Below, one piece after another: positions 8,011 to 15,155 of a DNA stretch of 35,149 bases; within the stretch, counting starts at the first letter, position 1, and every line of letters starts with the position of its first letter. The notes below the pieces were generated by a model. That model did no database searches, was not told the origin of the DNA, and saw only the letters and a program-made list of their open reading frames with translations. The position numbers were made by a program, and so were the translations under genes. The DNA comes from Bacillota bacterium (GTDB taxonomy: Bacteria; Bacillota; Clostridia; Tissierellales; Sedimentibacteraceae): contig JARBUP010000002.1 of NCBI GenBank assembly GCA_029239575.1, positions 1-35,149 on the forward strand, read 5' to 3'.

Positions 8011-9831
8011 TTGGAAGAAGAAATTAAAGAAATTAAATCATTTGATATAAAAGTATGGCTTAAATTAAGAAAATTTTTCAAACAATATCTTAGTCAGTTA
8101 ATAGGAATAGTTGCATTCATGTTGATTTCTGCTTTTATTGATGTAGCCCTTCCTTTATTTCAGAGTTATGCAGTTGATAACTTTATAGTAAATAATTCAA
8201 CAGAAGGATTAAATAAATTTGCAATATTATATTTTTTGGTAATTTCATTGCAGGTTATAACAGTATATATATTTGTTAGGTTAGCAATAACTGTTGAAAT
8301 GCGCTTAGGATATGATTTAAGGCAATCTATTTTTATGCATTTGCAAAGTTTATCTTTGTCTTACTACAATACAACACCTGTTGGTTATATAATGTCAAGA
8401 GTTTTAAGTGATACAAATAAAATTGGTTCCATGATTGCATGGGGATTAGTTGATGTAATATGGTCCATAGCATACGTAATAGGTGTCTTTATAGCTATGA
8501 TGATATTAAATTATAAACTTGCGTTATTAATAATTGTATCCATACCTTTGATGGTTATTATTACGATGTTTTTTCAAAAAAGGATGTTAATAGAAAGTCG
8601 AAATTTAAGAAAAATAAATTCTAAAATGACAGGTGATTTCAATGAAGGAATAACTGGAGCGCGTACATCAAAAACTTTGGTTATAGAACATTTAAATTTA
8701 AAAGAATTTAAAAAGTCAACTAATGATTTAGAATTTACATCGATTAAATTAGCAAGATTAAATGCAGTATTTATTCCAATAATAGTTTTTTTTGGCTCTG
8801 CAACAACAGCCATAGTTTTAGCAAGGGGTGGATATCTTGCTATGAATGATTTGATGAAGCTTGGCACTTTATCAGCATTTATATCATATGCAATTGGAAT
8901 ATTTGAACCCATACAACAATTAGCTCGTATATTTTCAGAAGTAATTTCTTTACAAGCTAATATAGAAAGAGTTACAGAGATTCTCGAAAAAGAGCCTTTA
9001 ATTAAAGATTCTGAACAAGTTTTAGAAAAGTATGGGGATAACATAAATCCTAAAAAAGAAAACTGGGAAGAAATTAAAGGTGATATAGAGTTTAGAAATG
9101 TTACATTTAAATATCCTGATGGTGATGAAGAAATTTTAAACAATTTTAATTTATTTATTCCTGCTGGTACAAATGTGGCTATAGTTGGAGAAACAGGAGC
9201 AGGAAAAAGCACACTTGTAAACCTTGCATGCAGGTTTTATGAACCTACTGAGGGGCAAGTATTTATAGATGGTAAGGATTATAGAGAAAGATCACAGTTA
9301 TGGCTTCATTCAAACATAGGCTATGTATTGCAAAATCCACATTTGTTTTCAGGAACTATAAAAGAAAACATTCGTTATGGGAATCTTAATGCTAGTGATG
9401 CAGAGATTGAAAAAGCTGCAAAAATAGTTTCGGTTGATGAAATTATAAAAAAATTAGAGTTTGGGTACGATTCTCAAGTAGGGGAAGGGGGCGACAAATT
9501 ATCTACTGGAGAAAAACAGCTTATATCAATTGCAAGAGCTATATTAGCTAATCCTAAAATTTTTGTTTTAGATGAAGCGACATCATCTATTGATACACAA
9601 ACTGAAACGCATTTGCAAGAAGGTATTAACTATTTGTTAAAAGGTAGAACTTCATTTATAATAGCTCATAGGCTATCTACAATTAAAAAAGCAGATTTAA
9701 TTTTGGCAGTAAGAAATGGAAAAGTGGTTGAGCAAGGAACGCATTTGCAATTAATTAACAAAAAGGGCTATTATTACAACTTGTACACTAAGCAATATGA
9801 AGAAGAAAAAACATTTGAGGTTTTAAAATGA
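8011..9831 (+). CDS. heterodimeric ABC exporter subunit (catalytic partner)
   Basis: A half-transporter of 606 residues pairing with the upstream gene. The start TTG 8011 is chosen because GGAGG (8001-8005) lies five bases before it; the ATG at 7996 would add five residues but has no ribosome site. Walker A is GETGAGKST (393-401), Walker B carries a proper catalytic Glu (D521-E522, LDEATSSID) and the switch His is H553, but the signature is altered to LSTGEK (497-502). In the heterodimer this gives one functional ATP site (this Walker A/B plus the LSGGQ of the partner) and one degenerate site, as in known asymmetric exporters. A linker around residues 335-350 (NINPKKENWEE) is slightly longer than usual. 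Confidence 0.9.
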   Translation: MEEEIKEIKSFDIKVWLKLRKFFKQYLSQLIGIVAFMLISAFIDVALPLFQSYAVDNFIVNNSTEGLNKFAILYFLVISLQVITVYIFVRLAITVEMRLGYDLRQSIFMHLQSLSLSYYNTTPVGYIMSRVLSDTNKIGSMIAWGLVDVIWSIAYVIGVFIAMMILNYKLALLIIVSIPLMVIITMFFQKRMLIESRNLRKINSKMTGDFNEGITGARTSKTLVIEHLNLKEFKKSTNDLEFTSIKLARLNAVFIPIIVFFGSATTAIVLARGGYLAMNDLMKLGTLSAFISYAIGIFEPIQQLARIFSEVISLQANIERVTEILEKEPLIKDSEQVLEKYGDNINPKKENWEEIKGDIEFRNVTFKYPDGDEEILNNFNLFIPAGTNVAIVGETGAGKSTLVNLACRFYEPTEGQVFIDGKDYRERSQLWLHSNIGYVLQNPHLFSGTIKENIRYGNLNASDAEIEKAAKIVSVDEIIKKLEFGYDSQVGEGGDKLSTGEKQLISIARAILANPKIFVLDEATSSIDTQTETHLQEGINYLLKGRTSFIIAHRLSTIKKADLILAVRNGKVVEQGTHLQLINKKGYYYNLYTKQYEEEKTFEVLK

Positions 9832-9880
9832 TTTTGCTGAAATTTAATACTTATTAAAAAATTTATTAAGGTGGCTGAAT

Positions 9881-10279
9881 ATGAAGAAGAAAAAAGTTTT
9901 TTTATCATTTATATTTATTGTAGTTGTTTTATTTATAATTATTTTGTTTTCAATAAACAATATGCAAAAAAGTTTAAGCAAGTTAGATAAGTTAACAATA
10001 GAAAATATTAATTTATCAAATGCAAAAGATGGAACATATAATGGTAGCTATGGAGTATTTCCTGTATCTGCTGAAGTTAATGTAACTATAAAAAACAATA
10101 AAATAGTGAATATTGAATTGTTGAAACATAATAATGGTAAAGGTGAATCAGCAGAAATATTAACTGAGAAAGTCGTGGAAAATCAAAGTTTAGAAGTCGA
10201 TATTGTTTCAGGAGCTACTTATAGCAGTAAAGTAATATTAAAATCAATTGAAAATGCTTTAAATAAATCAATCAATTAA
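9881..10279 (+). CDS. membrane-anchored FMN-binding-domain protein (ApbE substrate)
   Basis: A small protein of 132 residues. Residues 6-27 form an uncleaved-looking hydrophobic anchor after a KKKK start, followed by a single extracytoplasmic FMN_bind domain (about 45-130). The flavinylation motif is canonical, D107-I-V-S-G-A-T113-Y, so FMN is expected as a phosphoester on T113. This is the class of single-domain flavin carrier seen in NqrC/RnfG and many extracellular electron transfer clusters. The start ATG follows AAGGTGG. It lies 49 bases after the ABC exporter and 19 bases before a flavodoxin. Role inferred: a membrane-surface electron carrier working with or alongside PplA. Confidence 0.85.
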   Translation: MKKKKVFLSFIFIVVVLFIIILFSINNMQKSLSKLDKLTIENINLSNAKDGTYNGSYGVFPVSAEVNVTIKNNKIVNIELLKHNNGKGESAEILTEKVVENQSLEVDIVSGATYSSKVILKSIENALNKSIN

Positions 10280-10298
10280 AATCATGGAGAGGTATAAT

Positions 10299-10841
10299 AT
10301 GAGTAATACAGTTGTAGTTTATAAAACAAAATATGGACATACGCAAAATTATGCAAAATGGATTTCTGAAAAATTAAATTGTGATTTATATGATAGTTCT
10401 GATTTAAAAGTTGAAAATATGCTTAACTATGACAATATAATATATGGTGGCGGACTTTATGCTAGTGGTATATTAGGGGTGGACATAATCACAAAAAATT
10501 TTGAAAAATTAAAAAATAAAAATTTAATTGTTTTTACTGTTGGATTAGCTGATCCAAATATAAAATCTCAATTTTTACCTATAATAAATAAAAATTTTAC
10601 TGATGAAATGCAAAAACAAATAAAAATATTTCATTTGCGTGGAGGCATTGATTATAAAAAATTAGGTATTGTACATAAAGCTATGATGTCAGCACTTAAG
10701 AAAATGGTAAAAAGCAAAAAAGAAGAAGAAATGACGGATGAAGATAAAATGATGCTTGATACTTATGGTGAAGTTGTTGATTTCACAGATAAAACAACCA
10801 TTGAGCCGTTAATATCTTATATGAATTCAATTGTAAGTTAA
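10299..10841 (+). CDS. flavodoxin-domain protein
   Basis: A cytoplasmic protein of 180 residues beginning MSNTVVVYKTKYGHTQNYAKW, the phosphate-binding loop of flavodoxins (here T-K-Y-G-H-T), followed by the IIYGGGLYASGILG and VFTVGLADP segments typical of the HemG-like Flavodoxin_5 group. FMN is bound non-covalently. The start ATG 10299 follows GGAGAGG (10286-10292); an ATG at 10284 overlaps that site. HemG relatives oxidise protoporphyrinogen with menaquinone, but many clostridial homologues are general flavodoxin-like proteins with a Lys/Glu-rich helical tail like the one here (KKMVKSKKEEEMTDEDKMM). It probably belongs to the same transcription unit as the FMN-binding protein. Confidence 0.8.
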   Translation: MSNTVVVYKTKYGHTQNYAKWISEKLNCDLYDSSDLKVENMLNYDNIIYGGGLYASGILGVDIITKNFEKLKNKNLIVFTVGLADPNIKSQFLPIINKNFTDEMQKQIKIFHLRGGIDYKKLGIVHKAMMSALKKMVKSKKEEEMTDEDKMMLDTYGEVVDFTDKTTIEPLISYMNSIVS

Positions 10842-10892
10842 TCATAATTTTAATAAATAAATTTAGAAAAATAAAATTTACACTATTTTACA

Positions 10893-10921
10893 TTGACATC
10901 TTTATTTATTTATGTTATATT
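10893..10921 (+). promoter_or_regulatory. sigma-A promoter of the SRP RNA gene
   Basis: TTGACA (10893-10898), a 17-base spacer and TATATT (10916-10921). Initiation 7-8 bases downstream would fall exactly at the 5' end of the SRP RNA (about 10929). Confidence 0.85.
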
Positions 10922-10928
10922 TTTAATT

Positions 10929-11034
10929 GCTCAAGCTCGGTCTTGCGCAACAGAATCCTGTGAACGTGTCAGGTCCGGAAGGAAGCAGCAATAAGTGGGT
11001 AATTCTGTGTGTCGCAAGGAAACCGGGCTTGAGC
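10929..11034 (+). ncRNA. ffs: small signal recognition particle RNA (4.5S type)
   Basis: The conserved apical domain GTCAGGTCCGGAAGGAAGCA lies at 10968-10987, containing the asymmetric and symmetric loops that bind Ffh. The ends pair: GCTCAAGC (10929-10936) with GCTTGAGC (11027-11034), and the inner arms (CAGAAT with ATTCTG, TTGCG with CGCAA) form the long hairpin. At about 106 nt it is the small SRP RNA without an Alu domain, not the 270-nt type found in Bacillus. It has its own promoter and terminator. Confidence 0.95.
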
Positions 11035-11076
11035 TTTAATATTTTTTATTTATTTAAAAATTAATATTTATAATAC

Positions 11077-11108
11077 AACGTCCTAATAATAAAAAAGGAC
11101 GTTTTTTT
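11077..11108 (+). terminator. intrinsic terminator after the SRP RNA
   Basis: AACGTCCT (11077-11084) pairs with AGGACGTT (11096-11103), followed by a run of T to 11108. It lies 43 bases after the SRP RNA and would end its precursor. Confidence 0.85.
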
Positions 11109-11210
11109 ATTAAATACATATCTGTAGCTCATGTAAAATGAAAAACTGTATCTTTTAAAGGGTACAGAAATGCATATAATTAATATATAAATCAATACAA
11201 GGAGATATAA

Positions 11211-11711
11211 ATGAGTGATAAAAAATTAAATAAAATGGTTTATACTGCATTGCTTGCAGCACTAATATGCGTAGCTACATTTCTTATTAAAGTTCCAATG
11301 CCAATTACAAATGGATATTCACATATAGGTGATGGATTTATATTTATAGCAGTAATTTTACTTGGAGGCAAAAGTGGAGCATTAGCTGCAGCTTTAGGTG
11401 CGGCTTTAGCTGACATACTGGGTGGATATGCAATTTATGCTTTACCAACATTTATTATTAAAGGTGTCATGGCGTTAATAATGGGATATGTTGTAGTAAA
11501 AATGGATAATAAAAATAAGTATTTAATAGGTTCATTTTTAGGAAGTGTATGGCAGGTAATAGCTTATTATTTAGTGGGTGCTGTAATGGTTGGAAGTTTC
11601 ATAACTCCATTAGTTGAAATTATAGGAAACTCACTTCAATCATTAGTTGGAATTATAATAATGGTAGTTTTTTTAGCTGTATTTAAAAATACACCATTAT
11701 CAAGAAAATAA
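11211..11711 (+). CDS. ECF transporter S component (substrate unassigned)
   Basis: An integral membrane protein of 166 residues with about six hydrophobic segments and the features of energy-coupling-factor S components: a Lys-containing start, TALLAALICVATFLIKVPMP in helix 1, an acidic HIGDG turn, and the Ala/Gly-rich packing motif ALAAALGAALADILGGY. S components bind a vitamin or cofactor and borrow a shared EcfAAT module, absent here. The group includes transporters for riboflavin, thiamin, folate and other small molecules, and I cannot assign the ligand. Proximity to a flavin cluster makes a flavin a reasonable guess, but the SRP RNA unit intervenes. AAGGAG precedes the start ATG. A -10-like TATAAT at 11175-11180 may be its promoter. 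The region 11109-11210 shows a small hairpin (CTGTA with TACAG) but no recognised riboswitch. Confidence 0.8.
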   Translation: MSDKKLNKMVYTALLAALICVATFLIKVPMPITNGYSHIGDGFIFIAVILLGGKSGALAAALGAALADILGGYAIYALPTFIIKGVMALIMGYVVVKMDNKNKYLIGSFLGSVWQVIAYYLVGAVMVGSFITPLVEIIGNSLQSLVGIIIMVVFLAVFKNTPLSRK

Positions 11712-11730
11712 CATTAGAAAAAAACTTAAA

Positions 11731-11775
11731 AAACAGAAAAGAGTTAAACATTTGTTTAACTCTTTTCTGTTTTTC
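11731..11775. terminator. bidirectional terminator between convergent genes
   Basis: Two perfect 20-base inverted arms (11731-11750 and 11753-11772) with T-runs to the right and A-runs to the left end transcription of both the ECF gene (+) and the zinc-ribbon gene (-). Confidence 0.9.
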
Positions 11776-11776
11776 T

Positions 11777-12169
11777 CTATGTTGTTATATTAAATTTATT
11801 ACTGCATTTATTGCAAGTGACCATGATACTTCCTTTTTTTCTTGGAGCACGCATTTTTTGTTTGCAATTAGGACATGAAAAATATTTATATGATTTATTT
11901 CCTTTTAAAACATTAATTTGTGATTTAACCCAAGCTGTTGTAGGATTATAATATTTTAAAAATTTAATATTTTCCTGTTGTCTTGCTGAAATATTTTTTG
12001 ATAAAATTCTAAAAAATGATGCTGTGAAAAATATATAACTCGATAATATTAATATTTCCGAATGTACAATATCTCCAATAAATGTTACTATCATGCCTCC
12101 TACTAAAAGAGTCATGGAGAGTTTATCAGTTCCATATCTTCCTATCATAAATTTTTGAAAAAAGTTCAT
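11777..12169 (-). CDS. membrane protein with C-terminal zinc ribbon
   Basis: A 130-residue protein whose start ATG follows GGAGGGA. Two hydrophobic segments (about 18-33 and 38-55) form a membrane hairpin. A basic stretch follows, then a zinc ribbon with CPNC (about 98-101) and CNKC (about 118-121) flanking RAPRKKGSIMVT, so four Cys can hold one Zn2+. Small proteins of this layout are common in Clostridia, and their function is not established. The ribbon resembles those that contact nucleic acid or act as structural knuckles. It is convergent with the ECF gene and codirectional with the GerMN gene upstream. Confidence 0.7.
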   Translation of the reverse strand: MNFFQKFMIGRYGTDKLSMTLLVGGMIVTFIGDIVHSEILILSSYIFFTASFFRILSKNISARQQENIKFLKYYNPTTAWVKSQINVLKGNKSYKYFSCPNCKQKMRAPRKKGSIMVTCNKCSNKFNITT

Positions 12170-12210
12170 TGTCCCTCCTGTAATTTGTAATTATAATATA
12201 TAATTAATGA

Positions 12211-12265
12211 TAATATGATTATTACCAGAAAGTCGTTTCACGACTTTTTGTTGGTAATCATATTA
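12211..12265. repeat. 55-base hairpin between the GerMN and zinc-ribbon genes
   Basis: The outer arms TAATATGATT-ATT-ACCA (12211-12227) and TGGTAATCATATTA (12252-12265) pair with a 3-base bulge. The inner arms AAAGTCGT (12229-12236) and ACGACTTT (12240-12247) pair around TTC. It sits downstream of the leftward GerMN gene, so it may serve as its terminator, but in that direction only TTT follows the inner stem. In the rightward sense a TTTTT run follows. Confidence 0.55.
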
Positions 12266-12318
12266 TAACTTAAAATTTAATTTTATTATATATAATTTTA
12301 TATTAAATTATATATTTG

Positions 12319-13674
12319 TTATTCTACTAATTCAGGATTTATAAATTTAGGAGGATATAAAATACCTGTCAAGTCACGATCTTTTATAAAATTATTTATA
12401 GGGCTATTATTGACTGTTATTTTTATTCCATCTACATTTGGTATTGTTGTAAAAGAATATATCAGCGATTCAATCATCATTAATTTTAAATCATCCTTAT
12501 TAGAATATTCTTTTAAAAGATTATCATTAAAATCGAGTACTAAAATTCTATTTTCTAATGATACATTTTGTAAATTTATATCTTCAGGTATTGGTTTTAA
12601 TCCATAATTAATTTTAATATCCTTATATGCATCAAATAACTTTTGGGCTTTAATTTCAATTGTTTCTTCTTCTCTTATTCCAGAACTAACTAAATCTACT
12701 TTATGTTCAAACAAATAATACCTGCCATTAGAATTATAAGCTAAATAAACTAAATAGTTTTCATTATTATTTAGTATTGGGCTTGAAATATCTATACCGT
12801 GGAAATAAACATCAGCTTTTTTTCTATCAACTGTAAAACTTATACTTTTTATCGGCCAATATTTATCAACAGCAAAAATAGATTTTACAAATGCATTGTA
12901 AGAGAGTAGTCCTCCTGTAGATCCGTTATCATAAGCAGTATAGCTACTTGGTATGTCTATTTTAACATTTCCATTATTATAAGTTATGTTTGTTACATCT
13001 TTTATTACAGTATGCAAATCTTTGTTTATAGGGCCGTTTTGAAGCTGTTGAATTGTCATTCTTGTAAGTGATTTATCCTCTACTTGAAACCTTGTAACAG
13101 GAATTAATGTGTCTGCATTTTCATTTGCAAAATATAATGTTAAACCTTTTGTTTTAGTAGGTGCTTCATTTAAAGCAGGATAATATTTACCTTTTGTATC
13201 ATATGATACGGATACAGAAATAGAGGACTTATTAGAATCACCTATTAAACTTGATTCAAACACTATTTCATAATTTCCATCTTCAAGACCTAATTTTTTT
13301 TGGCTAATATCTAATGTTGTTTGGATTGGATTATCTTTATTAACTGTAAAACTTGTATTTGGTGTTGTAGCCACAGTTTCTAAATTTAAATTGCTTTTTA
13401 TAATATTATTATTTTTGTATACCGTTGCAGTAAAAATGTTTTCTAAGATACTTTTCACTACTTCATTATTTTCAGATACATGTGAAATAACAATTGTGTT
13501 TGGATTAATTAAATTTTTCCCCTCATTGTCAACTTTTAAATTTAATGTGCTTGATTCTTTTGGAGTTTCTATTTCTATGGTTCCTTTATAATCAATTGGA
13601 GCAAGATTAAATAAATATGTAGAAGACAACATTCCAATCATAGCTATAATTACTATATTTTTAAATGCTTTCAT
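12319..13674 (-). CDS. tandem GerMN-domain protein (sporulation/germination related)
   Basis: An exported protein of 451 residues. Residues 1-25 form a signal peptide or anchor (IVIIAMIGMLSSTYLF) without a lipobox Cys. After a beta-rich region come two GerMN domains: one around 180-275 (GLTLYFANENADTLIPVTRF ... MTIQQLQNGP ... NVKIDIPSSY) and one around 305-430 (NYLVYLAYNSNGRYYLFEHK ... ILVLDFND). GerM of Bacillus has the same double domain and bridges mother cell and forespore during engulfment, but it is a lipoprotein, and this protein is longer at the N-terminus. A sigma-E-like promoter upstream fits mother-cell expression. The start ATG follows AAGGGG. Function beyond the family is inference. 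Confidence 0.75.
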   Translation of the reverse strand: MKAFKNIVIIAMIGMLSSTYLFNLAPIDYKGTIEIETPKESSTLNLKVDNEGKNLINPNTIVISHVSENNEVVKSILENIFTATVYKNNNIIKSNLNLETVATTPNTSFTVNKDNPIQTTLDISQKKLGLEDGNYEIVFESSLIGDSNKSSISVSVSYDTKGKYYPALNEAPTKTKGLTLYFANENADTLIPVTRFQVEDKSLTRMTIQQLQNGPINKDLHTVIKDVTNITYNNGNVKIDIPSSYTAYDNGSTGGLLSYNAFVKSIFAVDKYWPIKSISFTVDRKKADVYFHGIDISSPILNNNENYLVYLAYNSNGRYYLFEHKVDLVSSGIREEETIEIKAQKLFDAYKDIKINYGLKPIPEDINLQNVSLENRILVLDFNDNLLKEYSNKDDLKLMMIESLIYSFTTIPNVDGIKITVNNSPINNFIKDRDLTGILYPPKFINPELVE

Positions 13675-13708
13675 AAGTACCCCTTTAAATAGCTTTATTA
13701 TAAAAATT

Positions 13709-13738
13709 ATTATATGTAGTTTAATTTATTATATATAC
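13709..13738 (-). promoter_or_regulatory. possible sigma-E-type promoter of the GerMN gene
   Basis: On the minus strand GTATATA (13738-13732), a 15-base spacer and CATATAAT (13716-13709) resemble the sigma-E consensus (ATA-rich -35, CATAcaaT -10). The -10 lies about 35 bases before the GerMN start. In AT-rich DNA chance matches are common. Confidence 0.35.
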
Positions 13739-13796
13739 ATTATATCTCAAAGCGCTAAAAATTCAATAAGCAAAAAATTTAACTTTGTAAAATCAA

Positions 13797-13823
13797 ACAA
13801 CTTTAAATTAAGCTCATATAATA
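13797..13823 (+). promoter_or_regulatory. possible sigma-K-type promoter
   Basis: AC (13797-13798), 16 bases, then CATATAATA (13815-13823) matches the sigma-K pattern AC-N16/17-CATAnnnTA, about 40 bases before the small gene at 13866. It is a short consensus, so only suggestive. It would place the two following genes in late mother-cell expression. Confidence 0.35.
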
Positions 13824-13865
13824 AAGTAACAATCATCATATTTTTTTAATAAAGAGGTGGTAAAC

Positions 13866-14120
13866 TTGAGGAGAAAAAACAGTATTGATGAAATGATGTT
13901 TATATTACATGAATTAAATAGAAACACTGATTTGATTATGAGCATTTTAAATGACATGAACTCCATAAAATATAAAGCTGATAAAATAAATTGCAATGAA
14001 GATTGTTATGAAAACAAAAATCATTATAAAAGCGCAAGATATACACATAAAAATTTAAATGACACAGAAGATGATATGCTTTATAAAATAAAAAAATTTT
14101 TAATAAAATTAAATAGTTAA
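13866..14120 (+). CDS. small hypothetical protein, possibly spore related
   Basis: An 84-residue hydrophilic protein with no signal peptide. The start TTG 13866 is five bases after AGAGGTGG; a GTG at 13857 lies within that site. The N-terminal half (RRKNSIDEMMFILHELNRNT) looks helical and amphipathic. The middle has a C-x3-C (NCNEDC) and many Asn, Lys and Tyr residues, and the end is basic (KIKKFLIKLNS). I do not recognise the family. A sigma-K-like sequence upstream and the GerMN and duplicated-hydrophobic neighbours suggest a sporulation context. Confidence 0.6.
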   Translation: MRRKNSIDEMMFILHELNRNTDLIMSILNDMNSIKYKADKINCNEDCYENKNHYKSARYTHKNLNDTEDDMLYKIKKFLIKLNS

Positions 14121-14183
14121 TAAGTAACACTTTGGATGCATCATGAATAATATATAGAAAAATAATCTTTAGGAGGTAATTAA

Positions 14184-14393
14184 ATGTTTAATAATATATT
14201 AGGAGATGGAGATAACTTATTATTCTTCTTCTTATTACTTGTAGTTTTGTTCTGCTTCTGCAATGGTGAAGACGGCGGCGTATTAGGAGATTTTGGTGGC
14301 GATGATAATAGCAGCTTATTATTCTTCTTCTTATTATTAGTTATCCTATTTGCAAACTGTGATAGAATCGGTGGCACAAGCGACTGCAGATAA
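14184..14393 (+). CDS. small protein with duplicated hydrophobic module
   Basis: A 69-residue protein with an excellent AGGAGGT site. It is built from two copies of a hydrophobic block, NLLFFFLLLVVLFCFC (about 11-26) and SLLFFFLLLVILFANC (about 44-59), separated by an acidic glycine-rich linker (EDGGVLGDFGGDD). Both blocks end near Cys, and the tail has another Cys. The blocks are long enough to span or insert into a membrane, or to aggregate into an insoluble layer. Short proteins with such FFFLLL runs are frequent in spore-forming Clostridia, but I cannot name the family. A terminator follows, so it is probably monocistronic or cotranscribed with the gene 63 bases upstream. Confidence 0.7.
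   Translation: MFNNILGDGDNLLFFFLLLVVLFCFCNGEDGGVLGDFGGDDNSSLLFFFLLLVILFANCDRIGGTSDCR
14216..14336 (+). repeat. 22-base direct repeat marking the internal duplication
   Basis: An identical 22-base T/C-rich stretch occurs at 14216-14237 and 14315-14336, 99 bases (33 codons) apart. DNA identity beyond the protein level suggests a recent duplication or conversion between the two hydrophobic modules. Confidence 0.8.
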
Positions 14394-14431
14394 TTAAAAA
14401 CTTTATATTTAACATAGTTAAAAAAAAGGGG

Positions 14432-14464
14432 GCTGACTCTCTATGAGAGTCAGCTCTCTGTTTA
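14432..14464 (+). terminator. terminator-like hairpin after the hydrophobic protein gene
   Basis: GCTGACTCTC (14432-14441), TAT loop, GAGAGTCAGC (14445-14454): a perfect 10-bp stem, preceded by an A-run and GGGG. The tail TCTCTGTTTA is a poor U-run, so termination may be partial. Confidence 0.65.
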
Positions 14465-14638
14465 TACAATAATGGATAGATCTAAGATATTTATTTCTTA
14501 ATATAGTTCATTTATCTCATAAATTATATACACATAAATTCTATAAATGAATAGTATGCAATATAAAACAACTTGTCAATCAAAATACGAGGTGAGTGCT
14601 AACTATTGTTTTATGAAGCAAGAAAATTATAAATTTCT

Positions 14639-14672
14639 AAAAGTTGCTCGAATAGTTTCAAGCAACTTTTTT
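14639..14672 (+). terminator. terminator without an obvious gene (possible small RNA)
   Basis: AAAGTTGCT pairs with AGCAACTTT around a 12-base loop, followed by a T-run to 14672. The 180 bases before it contain no credible open frame; a GAGGTGA at 14589-14595 has no correctly spaced start other than an 8-codon TTG frame. Either a small RNA or the remnant of a lost gene ends here. Confidence 0.6.
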
Positions 14673-14723
14673 AATTAACAAATATTTTCGAGAAAAAACT
14701 ATCTTATAGTCTGAAAAAGCACC

Positions 14724-15008
14724 CTAATTTTCAACTTTATTATACATTGGAGCAGTTGATAGAAAATAAACAATAAAGAGTACGCCTACGTACGCTAATA
14801 TTTTAGAAATCTTATTTCCTATTTTGGAGACAGTCTTTTTGTTTTTAATTGTATAAATATTAATGTAGTTAAAAAATGCTGAAATTTCAATATATATAAT
14901 ATATTTCATAGGAATAGTATATAATAAATTAAGTACATCGATTATAAGTTGTATTAGTTTTAACGACGGTTGTATAAAAATTTTGAATATAAAATTGCAT
15001 AAATACAT
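14724..15008 (-). CDS. doubtful small membrane protein (94 codons)
   Basis: This leftward frame encodes a hydrophobic protein with predicted membrane segments near residues 8-30, 34-52 and 70-86 and a basic KNKKTVSK loop. No ribosome site precedes the ATG at 15008 or the internal ATG (residue 34), and base composition is that of the surrounding intergenic DNA. It is the only sizeable frame in the 760-base gap between 14394 and livJ. It may be a decayed gene or chance. Confidence 0.2.
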   Translation of the reverse strand: MYLCNFIFKIFIQPSLKLIQLIIDVLNLLYTIPMKYIIYIEISAFFNYINIYTIKNKKTVSKIGNKISKILAYVGVLFIVYFLSTAPMYNKVEN

Positions 15009-15087
15009 ACTTTATTAATAAAATATATATTTAACATATAAATAAATTTTAGTTAATACATAAACAAAATCTTAAAGTAAATTTTTA

Positions 15088-15116
15088 TTGACAAAAAGTA
15101 AAAAATGTATTAATAT
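15088..15116 (+). promoter_or_regulatory. sigma-A promoter of the liv operon
   Basis: TTGACA (15088-15093), exactly 17 bases, TAATAT (15111-15116), 40 bases before the livJ start. The only consensus -35 in this intergenic region. Confidence 0.8.
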
Positions 15117-15155
15117 AAGTTTTAAAATTAAAGAAAACAAGGGGTGCACAAAAGT

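Noticed and set aside
8574-9212. 212-codon open frame on the minus strand
   Set aside because: It lies wholly antisense to the ABC exporter gene, has no ribosome site, and its translation shows no family features. It is a shadow of the AT-rich coding strand.
11109-11210. Riboswitch upstream of the ECF S-component gene
   Set aside because: Only one short imperfect hairpin (CTGTA/TACAG) is present and none of the FMN, TPP, THF or preQ1 core motifs can be seen.
14180-14377. Minus-strand Pro/Lys/Ser frame of 65 codons
   Set aside because: It is antisense to the duplicated hydrophobic protein, which has a perfect ribosome site and codon-level duplication; the reverse frame has neither.
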